A stretch of DNA of 32,745 nucleotides from Candidatus Egerieimonas intestinavium (GCA_018711815.1 DVHU01000089.1:1-32745), one strand, 5' to 3'; numbered from the stretch's first letter, positions 8,729-17,137 are shown. Numbers and translations: made by a program. The notes: generated from the sequence alone by a model not told the origin.

Positions 8729-8776
8729 GTTTCTTCCTCCTGTTTCCTCTCCCTTCCGGGCGATGGGATTTTCTCT

Positions 8777-9937
8777 CTATATAAACCAGGCAAAGGCCGG
8801 CAGAAGCTCCGGATCTGCCGCCCGGCTTAATTTCTTCTGGGTCAGAAGCCGCAGCTCCGCCAGGGTGTAAATATTGTATTTCTGAATCCGGCACAGCTTG
8901 GCTGTGGCCTCCAGCATGGCCAGGTACAGCTCCCGGTAGGTCCAGTCCCGGTCCAGCTTCAGCTCCACGGCCATGGCCGGCAGAATCTGCTCCGTGAGCC
9001 TCCTCAGCCACTGGTCCTTCTGGGTCACCCGAAACCGCTCCATCAGCCTGGCAGTCCTTTCCGGATCCGTCTTAAGGAACTGATTTAAATAATAACACTC
9101 TTCTTCTTTTTCTTCAATATAATATATTTTCCCCGCCAGTCCGTAGAGGAACCTTTTGGCGTCGAAATATCCGATTTTCAGATTCCGGCGGCTCTTACGG
9201 TAGTCAAAATCAATGATATTTCCCAGATTGACCCGGGGCTCGATGGAGAAAATGTTGGTGTCCTCGTCCGGGTACACCCGCTTGGTGCGCCCCACCCCGA
9301 AGATGCGAATGGTAATGATATCCTTATATCCCCGCTCCAGCAGGGCGTCCACAGGCACGTTATTGAAGGCCCCGGCGTCGATGCAGGTCTTTCCCTGAAC
9401 CTTCTCGCTCTTGAAGAGGGGAAAAATATAAGCGCTGGCCAGCAGGTAGTCAATGATCTGCCCCTCCTCCACCTGCTTCAGGTCGATGACCAGCTCCTTT
9501 CGGTCATCCACGCTGTAGGTGGTGGTATAAAGCTCCACCGGCGAGGTGCGGATGGCCTCCTCGGAAATATTTTCCTCGATGAGCCGCCGCAGAGGAGTCA
9601 CGTCGATGCCTCCCTCCCCCAATCTTAGCAGAAGCTCGGCGGTGTACTCCCGAAAGCTCAGCTTTCCGTTGAGGAAGCGGTGCATTTTCTCATCGTCCAC
9701 ATTCATCACCCGGGAGTAGGACATATTTTCCCAGATATGAAGGGCCTTTTGCAGATCTCCCATGCACATGAGCGCGCCGTTTAAGGCCCCCACGCTGGTG
9801 CCTGCGATTCCCCGTATGCGGACTCCCGCCTCCGCCAGCGCCTGCCAGGCGCCTATCTGATAGGCTCCCTTGGCTCCGCCCCCCTCCAGAACAATCCCGT
9901 ACTCTTTGGTAAGATCAATCTTTGCTTCCAAGTCCAT
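8777..9937 (-). CDS. Patatin-like phospholipase family protein
   Basis: 386 residues. The patatin fold is shown by the oxyanion loop GGGAKG (19-24), the nucleophile elbow GTSVG with Ser48, and the catalytic Asp in CIDAGAFNNVPVD (about 190). The motif is DAG rather than the commoner DGG/DGA, but the Asp is kept. A long C-terminal helical region (about 230-386) has no known motif. It probably hydrolyses acyl lipids in the cytoplasm or at the membrane; no signal peptide is visible. The start is uncertain: GGAGG is only 1-2 nt from the ATG at 9937, while a TTG two codons on (9931) would have ideal spacing. A two-hairpin repeat ending in a T-run lies just upstream. Confidence 0.88.
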   Translation of the reverse strand: MDLEAKIDLTKEYGIVLEGGGAKGAYQIGAWQALAEAGVRIRGIAGTSVGALNGALMCMGDLQKALHIWENMSYSRVMNVDDEKMHRFLNGKLSFREYTAELLLRLGEGGIDVTPLRRLIEENISEEAIRTSPVELYTTTYSVDDRKELVIDLKQVEEGQIIDYLLASAYIFPLFKSEKVQGKTCIDAGAFNNVPVDALLERGYKDIITIRIFGVGRTKRVYPDEDTNIFSIEPRVNLGNIIDFDYRKSRRNLKIGYFDAKRFLYGLAGKIYYIEEKEEECYYLNQFLKTDPERTARLMERFRVTQKDQWLRRLTEQILPAMAVELKLDRDWTYRELYLAMLEATAKLCRIQKYNIYTLAELRLLTQKKLSRAADPELLPAFAWFI

Positions 9938-9951
9938 CCCTCCTGAAAAAA

Positions 9952-9987
9952 GAATCCTGCTTTGCAGGATTCCCCGCCTGCGGCGGG
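9952..9987. repeat. Two-hairpin intergenic repeat, copy 1
   Basis: 36 bp: GAATCCTGC/GCAGGATTC around TTT, directly followed by CCCGCC/GGCGGG around TGC. A near-identical copy is at 17437-17472. On the minus strand the first hairpin is followed by TTTTTTC, so this copy could also terminate or attenuate transcription into the patatin gene. Confidence 0.8.
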
Positions 9988-9989
9988 TT

Positions 9990-10055
9990 CCTTTAAAAAG
10001 ATGAAGCTGCCGCGGACTCCGGCTCCGGCCTGTGCGCCGTTCCGGCCGCGGCAGC
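9990..10055 (-). terminator. Terminator of the NfeD-SPFH operon
   Basis: A long GC-rich hairpin with arms GCTGCCGCGG (10006-10015) and CCGCGGCAGC (10046-10055), plus further inner pairing CCGG/CCGG. On the minus strand it is followed by a CTTTTT run. It lies about 25 nt past the SPFH stop. Confidence 0.75.
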
Positions 10056-10080
10056 TCTATCCCGTCATCGGCCTGCCTGC

Positions 10081-11025
10081 TTACTTCTCCGGGGAATTAC
10101 TTATGATCTCCTTCAGGGAGGTAGCCAGTCCGGCCAAGCCCTGCAGATCCGAGGGCACCACGATCTTGGTGGCCTTGCCGTCGGCCATCTGCGCCAGGGC
10201 CTCCAGGCTCTTGAGGGTCAGGACGCTCTCGTCAGCCCCGGCCTCCTTCAGGAAGCGGATACCGTCGGCGTTGGCTTTTTGTACCTTCAGGATGGCCTCG
10301 GCCTCACCCTCAGCCTCCCGGATCATTTTTTCCTTCTGGGCCTCTGCCCGCAGGATGGCTGCCTGTTTTTCCGCCTCGGCATCCAGGATCGCAGACTCCT
10401 TCTTGCCCTCCGCCACTAGGATGGTGGACTTCTTCTCGCCCTCAGCGATGAGGATGGACTCTCGGCGCTCCCGCTCGGCCTTCATCTGTTTCTCCATAGC
10501 CTCCTGGATGGCCGCCGGGGGCATAATATTTTTGAGTTCCACCCGGTTCACCTTAATGCCCCAGGGATCCGTGGCGATATCCAAGGCCGCCCGCATCTTA
10601 GTGTTGATGATCTCCCGGGAGGTCAGCGTCTCGTCCAGTTCCATATCTCCGATGATATTTCGCAGGGTGGTGGCCGTCAGGTTCTCAATGGCCATAATGG
10701 GACTCTCCACCCCGTAGGCGAAAAGCTTGGGATCCGTGATCTGGAAGAATACCACCGTATCAATGCGCATGGTAACATTATCCTTGGTGATCACCGGCTG
10801 AGGCGGAAAATCCACCACCTGCTCTTTCAGGTTGACCTTCTTGGCCACCCGCTCGATAAAGGGCACCTTAAAGTGCAGTCCCGTGGACCAGGTGGCCTGG
10901 TAGGCACCCAGGCGCTCCAGAATCACCGCGCTGGCCTGAGGTACAATCTTGATGCAGGATAGGGCAACAGCCACCGCCACCAGCACTACAACGACTACAA
11001 TGGTAATAGAAATAACTGGGTTCAT
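10081..11025 (-). CDS. SPFH/Band 7 (stomatin, QmcA/paraslipin-like) membrane protein
   Basis: 314 residues. One N-terminal membrane helix (residues about 5-24), then the SPFH domain starting at PQASAVILERLGAYQ and including FPPQPVITKDNVTM and the conserved DP region. Residues about 185-260 form a long Ala/Glu-rich coiled coil (AEGEKKSTILVAEGKKESA...) with an oligomerisation function in the family. Such proteins form membrane microdomain scaffolds. The ATG overlaps the NfeD stop (ATGA), and GGAGGAGAAAG serves as ribosome site, so the two are translated together; NfeD-stomatin pairs are a known conserved operon. Function beyond scaffolding is not shown. Confidence 0.93.
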   Translation of the reverse strand: MNPVISITIVVVVVLVAVAVALSCIKIVPQASAVILERLGAYQATWSTGLHFKVPFIERVAKKVNLKEQVVDFPPQPVITKDNVTMRIDTVVFFQITDPKLFAYGVESPIMAIENLTATTLRNIIGDMELDETLTSREIINTKMRAALDIATDPWGIKVNRVELKNIMPPAAIQEAMEKQMKAERERRESILIAEGEKKSTILVAEGKKESAILDAEAEKQAAILRAEAQKEKMIREAEGEAEAILKVQKANADGIRFLKEAGADESVLTLKSLEALAQMADGKATKIVVPSDLQGLAGLATSLKEIISNSPEK

Positions 11026-11462
11026 GCTTTCTCCTCCTTGTCTCTCACAATCAATTTCACACCATCCACCCGGGTCACCACCACCGGAGTCCCCACGGGA
11101 ATCGGCGGTCTGCCCTCCTCCGTTCTGGCCGTCCAGGTAAGTCCCTTCAGCTTCACCGCACCGGATTCCTCCAGGTTATCCACGGTCTCCGTCACCAGAG
11201 CCGTCTGACCGGGGATTTCCTCCACGTTGGTCTTGGTGCCCTCCCGCTGCCGAAATTTGCGGGCCAGGGGACGAAACAGAAGCAGAAGTACTGCCGACAC
11301 CAGAAGAAACACCAGCAGCTGCAACAGATAGCCGGCTCCCAGGGCCGCCGCCAGGGCTGCCGCTGCCGCGCCTCCCGCAAACCAGATGGTGGTCAGCGCC
11401 AGGGTAGCCAGCTCGATGCCGATAAGCGCAACTACGATTACCAGCCAAAGAATTACTTCCAT
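11022..11462 (-). CDS. NfeD-like membrane protein
   Basis: 146 residues. Two or three hydrophobic segments in residues about 1-72 (ILWLVIVVALIGIELATL..., LLVFLLVSAVLLLLF) are followed by the C-terminal NfeD OB-fold (about 85-146: GQTALVTETVDNLEESGAVKL, with GLTWTARTEEG and VGTPVVVTRVDGVKLIV). It is the short NfeD form lacking the N-terminal ClpP-like protease. It pairs with SPFH proteins in membrane organisation. AGGAGG precedes the ATG and a promoter lies at 11535-11563. It overlaps the SPFH gene by 4 nt. Confidence 0.92.
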   Translation of the reverse strand: MEVILWLVIVVALIGIELATLALTTIWFAGGAAAAALAAALGAGYLLQLLVFLLVSAVLLLLFRPLARKFRQREGTKTNVEEIPGQTALVTETVDNLEESGAVKLKGLTWTARTEEGRPPIPVGTPVVVTRVDGVKLIVRDKEEKA

Positions 11463-11534
11463 AAAAATCCTCCTTTGTAAGCGGCCGTATCCTCAGTATC
11501 CGAAAGCATTTGCGCTTTCCCTAAAATATATTCT

Positions 11535-11563
11535 ATCATACTATATTTCCCGGTGATTTACAA
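11535..11563 (-). promoter_or_regulatory. Promoter of the NfeD-SPFH operon
   Basis: Minus strand: TTGTAA (11563-11558), a 17-nt spacer, TATGAT (11540-11535), about 75 nt before the NfeD start. Confidence 0.6.
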
Positions 11564-11571
11564 CGAAAACA

Positions 11572-11648
11572 GAGGGCGCCCAAAAAGCAATTCCTCCGCC
11601 GCTATTTCCTGCAAAATAACCTGGAAGCCTGGCTTTTTTGACGCCCTC
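11572..11648 (-). terminator. Terminator-like long hairpin after the SleB-type hydrolase gene
   Basis: Arms GAGGGCG/CGCCCTC, with a second paired block CAAAAAGC/GCTTTTTTG inside and a large loop. On the minus strand it ends CCCTCTGTTTTCG, so the T-run is short. It lies about 30 nt past the stop. Confidence 0.55.
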
Positions 11649-11679
11649 TTAATTTATCTCTTATATACTCCTCTTTTGC

Positions 11680-12750
11680 TTAATAAAAATGCTGATTCCC
11701 GATCTGGATGCCCTTGCCGGTGCCGCTGTTAAAATACAGCGCGTTCCCCACCGGGTTGGAGCCGTTTAAGGCCTCCCGGGCCGCCGCGTAGCAATCCTCC
11801 CGGGCTCCCTGGGAGAGCACCTGGGCCAGAATTCCGCTGGCCACCGGGGAAAACTGTCCCGACTGGTAGACCACGCCGGATATGCTGTCCGGGAACCTGC
11901 TGTCCCGGATACGGTTCATAATCACCGCTCCCACTGCCACCTTGCCGGTGTGGCTCTCCCCGCCGGCCTCACACTGGATGATAGCCGCCAGAAGATCCAG
12001 CTCGCTGCCGGAGGCGGACACCTGCTGACTGCCCCCAGCAGTCTCTCCCGCATTTTCCCCGGAGGATCCGCCATCTGCCGCCCCCTGGCCGGCTGTCTCC
12101 TGGGCCCGTCTGGCCTCCTCCAACGCCGCCTCCTGGGCCAGCTTCTCCTCGTAGGCTGCCTGGGTCATGGCGGTCTCCTGGGGCTCGTCTACGGTAATGT
12201 AGTCGGCAAACATGTAGGCGTCTGTCCCGTCCACCCGCACCTGGAACCACTCCCCGTCCTGGCTCAGCAGCTGGATTTTGGTTCCCTGGGGCTTGGAACC
12301 CAGCTGCTCACTCTCCAGGGAGGGCTCCTTTCTCACTCTCAGAGCCTGTGCCTCCACCGTTCCGCTGATTCCGTACACCTGGCTGTAAAGGCTTTTGGCC
12401 TCCTGGCCGTACGCCAGCAGATCGTTTCTTATGTATCCTGTCAATTCCTGGGTTCCAACCTTAGTCCAGGTCTCCCCCTGCTCCAGCACGTCCACTGCCG
12501 CTCCCCGAGGCAGCACGCCCACCTTCTGGGCCTCCTGGCTGGCTTCCGCACGGATATTCGCAACCGTCTCCACATTGGCCGCCGCCTTATTCTCCCAGAC
12601 GGCATCCGCCAATACTGTATCCGCAGGATTCTCATCTGCCGCAAGAGATACCGGCTCCTGCTCCTGCGCGTATGCCGGTACTGCCATTGTCATCATACAG
12701 ACCGCCATTCCCCCCAGTACGCCCAGAGCTTTCTTTTCTCTTCTTTCCAT
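11680..12750 (-). CDS. Secreted SH3-domain cell wall hydrolase, SleB family
   Basis: 356 residues. A signal peptide covers about 1-29 (MERREKK, hydrophobic core, AYAQ). Two bacterial SH3 domains follow (about 57-115, starting VANIRAEASQEAQKVGVLP, and about 128-190, with LRVRKEPSLESEQLGSKPQG), which usually bind peptidoglycan. A Gly/Ser/Ala/Glu linker (about 195-248) leads to the Hydrolase_2/SleB catalytic domain (about 250-356), with the Glu in IIQCEAGGESHTGKVAVGAVIMNR. The family includes spore-cortex lytic transglycosylases; with the SH3 modules and no spore context, a vegetative wall-remodelling role is equally possible. The gene is monocistronic, with its own promoter and repeat-rich leader. 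Confidence 0.92.
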   Translation of the reverse strand: MERREKKALGVLGGMAVCMMTMAVPAYAQEQEPVSLAADENPADTVLADAVWENKAAANVETVANIRAEASQEAQKVGVLPRGAAVDVLEQGETWTKVGTQELTGYIRNDLLAYGQEAKSLYSQVYGISGTVEAQALRVRKEPSLESEQLGSKPQGTKIQLLSQDGEWFQVRVDGTDAYMFADYITVDEPQETAMTQAAYEEKLAQEAALEEARRAQETAGQGAADGGSSGENAGETAGGSQQVSASGSELDLLAAIIQCEAGGESHTGKVAVGAVIMNRIRDSRFPDSISGVVYQSGQFSPVASGILAQVLSQGAREDCYAAAREALNGSNPVGNALYFNSGTGKGIQIGNQHFY

Positions 12751-12765
12751 GATAACCTCCTGTCT

Positions 12766-12830
12766 CTTTGTAACAAGAAAAATACGATTCTTTTTATATT
12801 TGTTACAAAACTATTAAAACTTGTTACGAA
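12766..12830. promoter_or_regulatory. Three TTGTTAC/GTAACAA elements in the hydrolase leader
   Basis: TTTGTAACAA (12767-12776) and TTGTTACAAA (12800-12809) form a perfect 10-bp inverted repeat. A third half, TTGTTACGAA, is at 12821-12830. They lie between the promoter and the start codon, so they could be an operator or an RNA hairpin. The regulator is unknown. Confidence 0.5.
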
Positions 12831-12834
12831 AGCA

Positions 12835-12862
12835 TGTTATCACGGAAGTTCTCTCTTGTCAA
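12835..12862 (-). promoter_or_regulatory. Candidate promoter of the SleB-type hydrolase
   Basis: Minus strand: TTGACA (12862-12857), a 16-nt spacer, ATAACA (12840-12835). The -35 is perfect; the -10 is weak, suggesting regulated use. Confidence 0.5.
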
Positions 12863-12921
12863 CCCAAAATCGTGTGACAAATTTTTACAGCTTTTGGAGC
12901 GCACCCCCGAAACCACAGAGA

Positions 12922-12956
12922 CAGCCATGCCCGCCCCTAAGGGCGAAGCATGGCTG
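12922..12956 (-). terminator. Strong hairpin after phoU, terminator-like without T-run
   Basis: CAGCCATGC/GCATGGCTG enclosing CGCCC-CTAA-GGGCG. No T-run follows on the minus strand, so it may protect a 3' end or be an intergenic repeat rather than a classical terminator. Confidence 0.45.
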
Positions 12957-13020
12957 CCTCCATCGTAAAATCAGGTCAAATTTTATGTCATCGCTTCGCC
13001 GGGAAGATGGCGGAAGCGAT

Positions 13021-13668
13021 TCACTCGTGATTCTTGTGAACGCCGGTGATGGAATACTCTGCCCATTCGGCCACATTTACCGCATGGTCAGCCACCCGCT
13101 CCAGATACTTGGCCGTCATCAGCACATCCAGGGCGGTCTCCGCCGGAATATCGTTTCGCCGGATGGCGCCGATCAGCTCCTCCTTGATGACCGTGAACAG
13201 GGAATCTACCCTGTCGTCATACCGGATCACTCCCCGGGCCAGCTGCAGATCCTCCTGCACAAAGGCGCAAATGCTGTCGATAACCATGGAGACCGCCTCG
13301 TGGGCCATCTCCTCAATGGGAAGTTTCTTGTTGGAAACTCCCTGGCGGATATAGGGCAAAAGCTCCGAGATATCCTCCGCATGGTCACCGATTCGCTCCA
13401 GGTCAGAGATCATCTTCAGGGCTGCGGAGACCTTGCGCAGGTCCTTGGCCACCGGCTGCTGGCGCAGCAGGATTCTCATGGCCAGGCCCTCGATCTCCCT
13501 CTCCAGGGCGTTGATCCTCTGTTCCCTCTCCTCCACATCTCTGTGTCTTAGCTCTTCCTCCTGCTCCAGGGCCTCTGCCGAGGCCACAATGGCATCTCTG
13601 CACAGCTCTGCCATTTCCAGCAGCAGATCGTGCATCTGTTTCAGCTGTCCGTCAAATGTCGTGCGCAT
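13021..13668 (-). CDS. phoU: Phosphate-specific transport system accessory protein PhoU
   Basis: 215 residues from the ATG at 13668, which overlaps the pstB stop as TGATG; GGGAGG lies about 10 nt upstream. It is all-helical with the two PhoU repeats: residues about 1-110 hold DLERIGDHAEDISEL and about 120-205 hold AKYLERVADHAVNVAEW. The E/D-R..DH..(D/N) motifs are the known metal-cluster residues. It links the Pst transporter to phosphate signalling and inhibits Pho activation when phosphate is plentiful. Last gene of pstSCAB-phoU. Confidence 0.96.
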   Translation of the reverse strand: MRTTFDGQLKQMHDLLLEMAELCRDAIVASAEALEQEEELRHRDVEEREQRINALEREIEGLAMRILLRQQPVAKDLRKVSAALKMISDLERIGDHAEDISELLPYIRQGVSNKKLPIEEMAHEAVSMVIDSICAFVQEDLQLARGVIRYDDRVDSLFTVIKEELIGAIRRNDIPAETALDVLMTAKYLERVADHAVNVAEWAEYSITGVHKNHE

Positions 13669-14423
13669 CAACCAAACCTCCCTGTGATATAATCTTCGGT
13701 CCGCTTATCCTCCGGCATGGAGAACAGCTTCTCCGTCTCAGAGAACTCTACCACCTCTCCCAGCAGGAAGAAGGCGGTCTTATCGGAAATGCGGGCGGCC
13801 TGCTGCATGTTGTGGGTCACCATGATGATGGTGTACTGCTTTTTCAGCTCCACCGCCAGATCTTCTATACGGGAGGTGGAGATGGGGTCCAGAGCCGAGG
13901 TGGGCTCATCCATCAGCAGCACCTCCGGCTCCACTGCCAGAGCTCTGGCGATGCACAGACGCTGCTGCTGTCCTCCGGACATACCCAGGGCGCTCTTTTT
14001 CAAGCGGTCCTTCACTTCATCCCAGATGGCCGCATCCCGCAGAGACTTCTCCACAATATCGTCCAGCTTGGACTTGGAGCGCACCCCGTGGGTTCTGGGG
14101 CCGTAGGCCACGTTGTCGTAGATGCTCATGGGGAAAGGATTGGGCTTCTGAAACACCATTCCCACCCGTTTTCTCAGCAGGTTCACATCCATGCCGTCGT
14201 AGATGGGCTCCCCGTCCAGGAGCACCTCCCCCACGATCCGGCAGCCGTCCACCAGGTCATTCATCCGGTTCAGGGACTTGAGCAGGGTAGACTTTCCGCA
14301 GCCGCTGGGGCCGATGAAGGCAGTAATCTTCTTTTCCGGCAGCTCCATGCTGATATTTTTCAGGGCATGGAAATCCCCGTAATATAAATTCAAATCTTTT
14401 ACACTGATTTTTGTATGTTCCAT
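13668..14423 (-). CDS. pstB: Phosphate ABC transporter ATP-binding protein PstB
   Basis: 251 residues. Walker A is [19 protein letters not shown] (residues about 38-56), the signature is [16 protein letters not shown] and Walker B is [13 protein letters not shown]. The LNRMNDL stretch after Walker A and [20 protein letters not shown] are typical of PstB rather than other importers. It hydrolyses ATP to power phosphate import through PstCA. It starts 6 nt after the pstA stop and its stop overlaps the phoU start. Confidence 0.97.
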   Translation of the reverse strand: MEHTKISVKDLNLYYGDFHALKNISMELPEKKITAFIGPSGCGKSTLLKSLNRMNDLVDGCRIVGEVLLDGEPIYDGMDVNLLRKRVGMVFQKPNPFPMSIYDNVAYGPRTHGVRSKSKLDDIVEKSLRDAAIWDEVKDRLKKSALGMSGGQQQRLCIARALAVEPEVLLMDEPTSALDPISTSRIEDLAVELKKQYTIIMVTHNMQQAARISDKTAFFLLGEVVEFSETEKLFSMPEDKRTEDYITGRFG

Positions 14424-14429
14424 TTCTCT

Positions 14430-15329
14430 CTATCCTTTCGCCCCCACCCGTTTGGCAACCCAGGCGGAAAGCCAGTTGATCAGCAGTACCAGTACGATCA
14501 GCACCACCGCCGTAGCGTAGGACTGATCCATATAAAGAGCCTCTGAGGACAGGGAATACATATGTATTGCCAGAGTCCGTCCGGAATCCATCAGGCTGCC
14601 GGGCACCTTAGCCACAGAGCCCAGGGTGTACAGAAGGGCCGCGGTCTCGCCCACGATTCTTCCGATTCCCAGGATAACGCCCGCCAGGATGCCGGGAACT
14701 GCCGCCGGCAGCACAATGCAAAAGATCGTCCGCAGCTTGCCCGCTCCCACACCGAAGCTGGCCTCCCGGTAAGAATCCGGCACAGATTTTAACGCCTCCT
14801 CCGTGGTCCGCATGATCAGCGGCAGAATCATAATTGCCATAGTCAGGGAGCCCGATAAGACGGAGAGTCCCCAGTGCAGGGCCGTGACAAAAAACAGCAT
14901 GCCGAAGAGGCCGTACACAATAGAGGGAATACCCGACAGGGTCTCCGCGGTCAGACGGATGATTCCCACTAACTTCTTCTGCCTACCTGCGTACTCCACC
15001 AGGAAAATGGCTGCAAATACTCCCACCGGCACAGCGATCAGCAGGGAGAGCCCCGTCAGCATCACCGTGGTGACGATGGCCGGCAGCATGGACACGTTCT
15101 CCGTGGTGTACTCCCAGGCGAAAAGCTTGGGGCTTAAATTAGGAATACCCATCACCAGAATATAGCCGATGAGAAACAGAAGCACCAGGAAGGTAATCCC
15201 CGCCGCTCCCCAGACCAGTCCCTTTAACACCGCGGAACCCGGATGGGCTAAAAGGTTACTTCTTTTTCTGCGGACACCGCTCACTGCCGGCGCCTTTTCC
15301 CCGGCAACCGCCGTATTAATTTCCGCCAT
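14430..15329 (-). CDS. pstA: Phosphate ABC transporter permease PstA
   Basis: 299 residues with six predicted membrane helices, the first at about 33-60. The BPD_transp_1 domain spans about 85-290 and holds the EAA-like loop EEALKSVPDSYREASFGVGAGKLRTI (a PstB-contact region) and the LSGIPSIVYGLFG segment typical of PstA/PstC. It begins with a 30-residue cytoplasmic tail rich in Lys/Arg. GGAGG precedes the ATG; the gene overlaps the end of pstC by 14 nt. It pairs with PstC to form the phosphate channel. Confidence 0.96.
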   Translation of the reverse strand: MAEINTAVAGEKAPAVSGVRRKRSNLLAHPGSAVLKGLVWGAAGITFLVLLFLIGYILVMGIPNLSPKLFAWEYTTENVSMLPAIVTTVMLTGLSLLIAVPVGVFAAIFLVEYAGRQKKLVGIIRLTAETLSGIPSIVYGLFGMLFFVTALHWGLSVLSGSLTMAIMILPLIMRTTEEALKSVPDSYREASFGVGAGKLRTIFCIVLPAAVPGILAGVILGIGRIVGETAALLYTLGSVAKVPGSLMDSGRTLAIHMYSLSSEALYMDQSYATAVVLIVLVLLINWLSAWVAKRVGAKG

Positions 15330-16173
15330 GCTCAGACCTCCTGTTCAGCGCAGAAACGCAGAGATTGATGATTAAAATGAACACAAAGAGCACCACCGCC
15401 GTGGCGATCAGCGCCTCCCGGTGCAGATCCGCCGCGTAGCCCATCTCCATGACAATGTTGGAGGTCAGGGTGCGGACGCCCTTTAAGAGACTCTCGGGCA
15501 TCACCGGCTGATTTCCCGCGATCATGATCACCGCCATGGTCTCGCCGATGGCCCTTCCGATCCCCAGCACCACCGCCGCCAGAACGCCAGACTTGGCCGC
15601 CGGCAGTATAATGCGGAAGATGGTTCTCTCCTTGGTGGCTCCCAGAGCCAGAGATCCCTCATAGTAGCTCTCCGGCACGCTGCGGATGGCTGACTCCGTC
15701 ACCCCGATGACCGTGGGAAGAATCATGATGCCCAGCAGGATACAGGCCGTCAGCATGACATTGCCCCGGCAGTCAAACACCTGGCGGATCACCGGAACCA
15801 GCACCACCAGACCGAAGAAGCCGTATACTACGGAGGGCACTCCCGCCATCAGCTCCGTGGCCTTTTTCAGCAGAGGATACAGCCTCTTGGGGCAGTATCT
15901 GGCCAGAAAGATCGAGGTCAAAATCGCGATGGGAACTCCGATGACGATAGCCCCCGCCGTCACGTAAATACTTCCCATGATAAAGGGAAGAATTCCGTAA
16001 ATATCATTTCCCGGTTTCCACTTGGTTCCTGTCAGGAAATCCAGCACTCCAATTTCGCCAATGGCAGGAATACCATTGGCGAAAAGGAAGATGCAGATTA
16101 ACGCCACTGCCAGCACCGAGGTACAGGCCGCCAGAAGGAACACCACCTTCATTATCCGCTCTCTTGTTTTCAT
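15316..16173 (-). CDS. pstC: Phosphate ABC transporter permease PstC
   Basis: 285 residues from the ATG at 16173, preceded by AAGGAG at 8-9 nt. An in-frame upstream start at 16233 would run back into pstS and has no ribosome site, so I rejected it. Membrane helices begin at about residue 10 (VVFLLAACTSVLAVALICIF). The PstC motif GTKWKPG and the permease motif MAGVPSVVYGFFGLV are present, as is the ESAIRSVPESYYEGSLALGATKERTIF loop that contacts the ATPase. It lies 28 nt after pstS. Confidence 0.96.
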   Translation of the reverse strand: MKTRERIMKVVFLLAACTSVLAVALICIFLFANGIPAIGEIGVLDFLTGTKWKPGNDIYGILPFIMGSIYVTAGAIVIGVPIAILTSIFLARYCPKRLYPLLKKATELMAGVPSVVYGFFGLVVLVPVIRQVFDCRGNVMLTACILLGIMILPTVIGVTESAIRSVPESYYEGSLALGATKERTIFRIILPAAKSGVLAAVVLGIGRAIGETMAVIMIAGNQPVMPESLLKGVRTLTSNIVMEMGYAADLHREALIATAVVLFVFILIINLCVSALNRRSEHGGN

Positions 16174-16201
16174 TTTACTTAACGCTCCTTCGCAAAGCCC
16201 C

Positions 16202-17137
16202 TTACTGGATCTCGCTCCAGTCAGTGGTCTCACCCTTGTAGATGCTCTTTACCTGATCGGAGGTCATCTCACTGATGGGGTTCTCTTTGTTTACAATCAC
16301 AGCGATACCGTCCTGGGCGATTACCGTTCCCTGGGCGCCAGCCTCAACCTCGCTGTCCTTCAGCTCCCGGGAAGCCATTCCGATGTCGCAGATGCCATCC
16401 AGAGCAGAGGTCACGCCTGTGGTGGAATCGCTCTGCTGAACCTCGATCTCCACGCCGCTGTTTTTAGCCACATAAGCCTCCTTCAGCTTCTCCATAACCG
16501 GGGTAACGGAGGAGGAACCAGCCACTACGATCTTGCCCTCTTTTCCGCCGCCGGTGTAGGCAGCCGCGTCAGATACCTTGATGTATCCCTCATCCTCGAT
16601 CACCTGCTGTCCGTCAGCGCTCATGATGAAGTTGATGAAGTCCTGAGCCAGCTCGCTCACTGCTCCGGTGGTGACGATGTTGAAGGGTCTTGCCACCTTG
16701 TATGTACCGCTGGAAACATTCTCCGCGGTGGCCTCTGCTCCGTCGATCTTCAGGGCCTTCACCTGAGACTCATCCAGAGATCCCAGAGAAATATAGCCGA
16801 TGGCCTGGCTGTCGCCTGCCACAGTCGTCATCATAACGGAAGTGTTATTGGTCACAGATGCGGTCTGGGTGGTCATATCCTCTTTCTCACCGTCTGCGTT
16901 CTTCTCCTCTATTCCAAAAAGCTCAATAAAAGCGCCTCTGGTTCCGGAACCGTCCTCCCGGGTTACCACGGCGATCTCGCCCTCCATAGCTGCGGTGTCG
17001 CTGCCGGCGGCGTCGGTATCCTCTGCGCCCTGGGCCTTGCCGCTGTCGCTGTTCTTATCATCACTGCTTCCGCAGGCTGCCATTCCCATTACCATTGCGC
17101 CTGCTAAAATCACTGCCATTAACTTTTTCATTTTCAT
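16202..17137 (-). CDS. pstS: Phosphate-binding lipoprotein PstS, circularly permuted
   Basis: 311 residues from the ATG at 17137 (GGAG at 10 nt); a second ATG two codons on is possible. Lipoprotein signal with the lipobox Cys at residue 22 (GMAACGSS), then a linker to about residue 52. Residues about 53-200 match what is normally the C-terminal half of clostridial PstS (EIAVVTREDGSGTRGAF at 54-70, then the SVMMTTVAGDSQAIGYISLGS region). Residues about 201-311 match what is normally the N-terminal half (KIVVAGSSSVTPVMEKLKEAY through DIGMASRELKD to the final YKGETTDWSEIQ). Both phosphate-contact loops (SGTR; AGSSSVTP) are intact, so it should bind phosphate. First gene of pstSCAB-phoU, behind a Pho box. 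Confidence 0.95.
   Translation of the reverse strand: MKMKKLMAVILAGAMVMGMAACGSSDDKNSDSGKAQGAEDTDAAGSDTAAMEGEIAVVTREDGSGTRGAFIELFGIEEKNADGEKEDMTTQTASVTNNTSVMMTTVAGDSQAIGYISLGSLDESQVKALKIDGAEATAENVSSGTYKVARPFNIVTTGAVSELAQDFINFIMSADGQQVIEDEGYIKVSDAAAYTGGGKEGKIVVAGSSSVTPVMEKLKEAYVAKNSGVEIEVQQSDSTTGVTSALDGICDIGMASRELKDSEVEAGAQGTVIAQDGIAVIVNKENPISEMTSDQVKSIYKGETTDWSEIQ

Noticed and set aside
16174-16233. Upstream start extending PstC by 20 residues
   Set aside because: It would overlap the pstS 3' end without a ribosome site, whereas AAGGAG fits the ATG at 16173.
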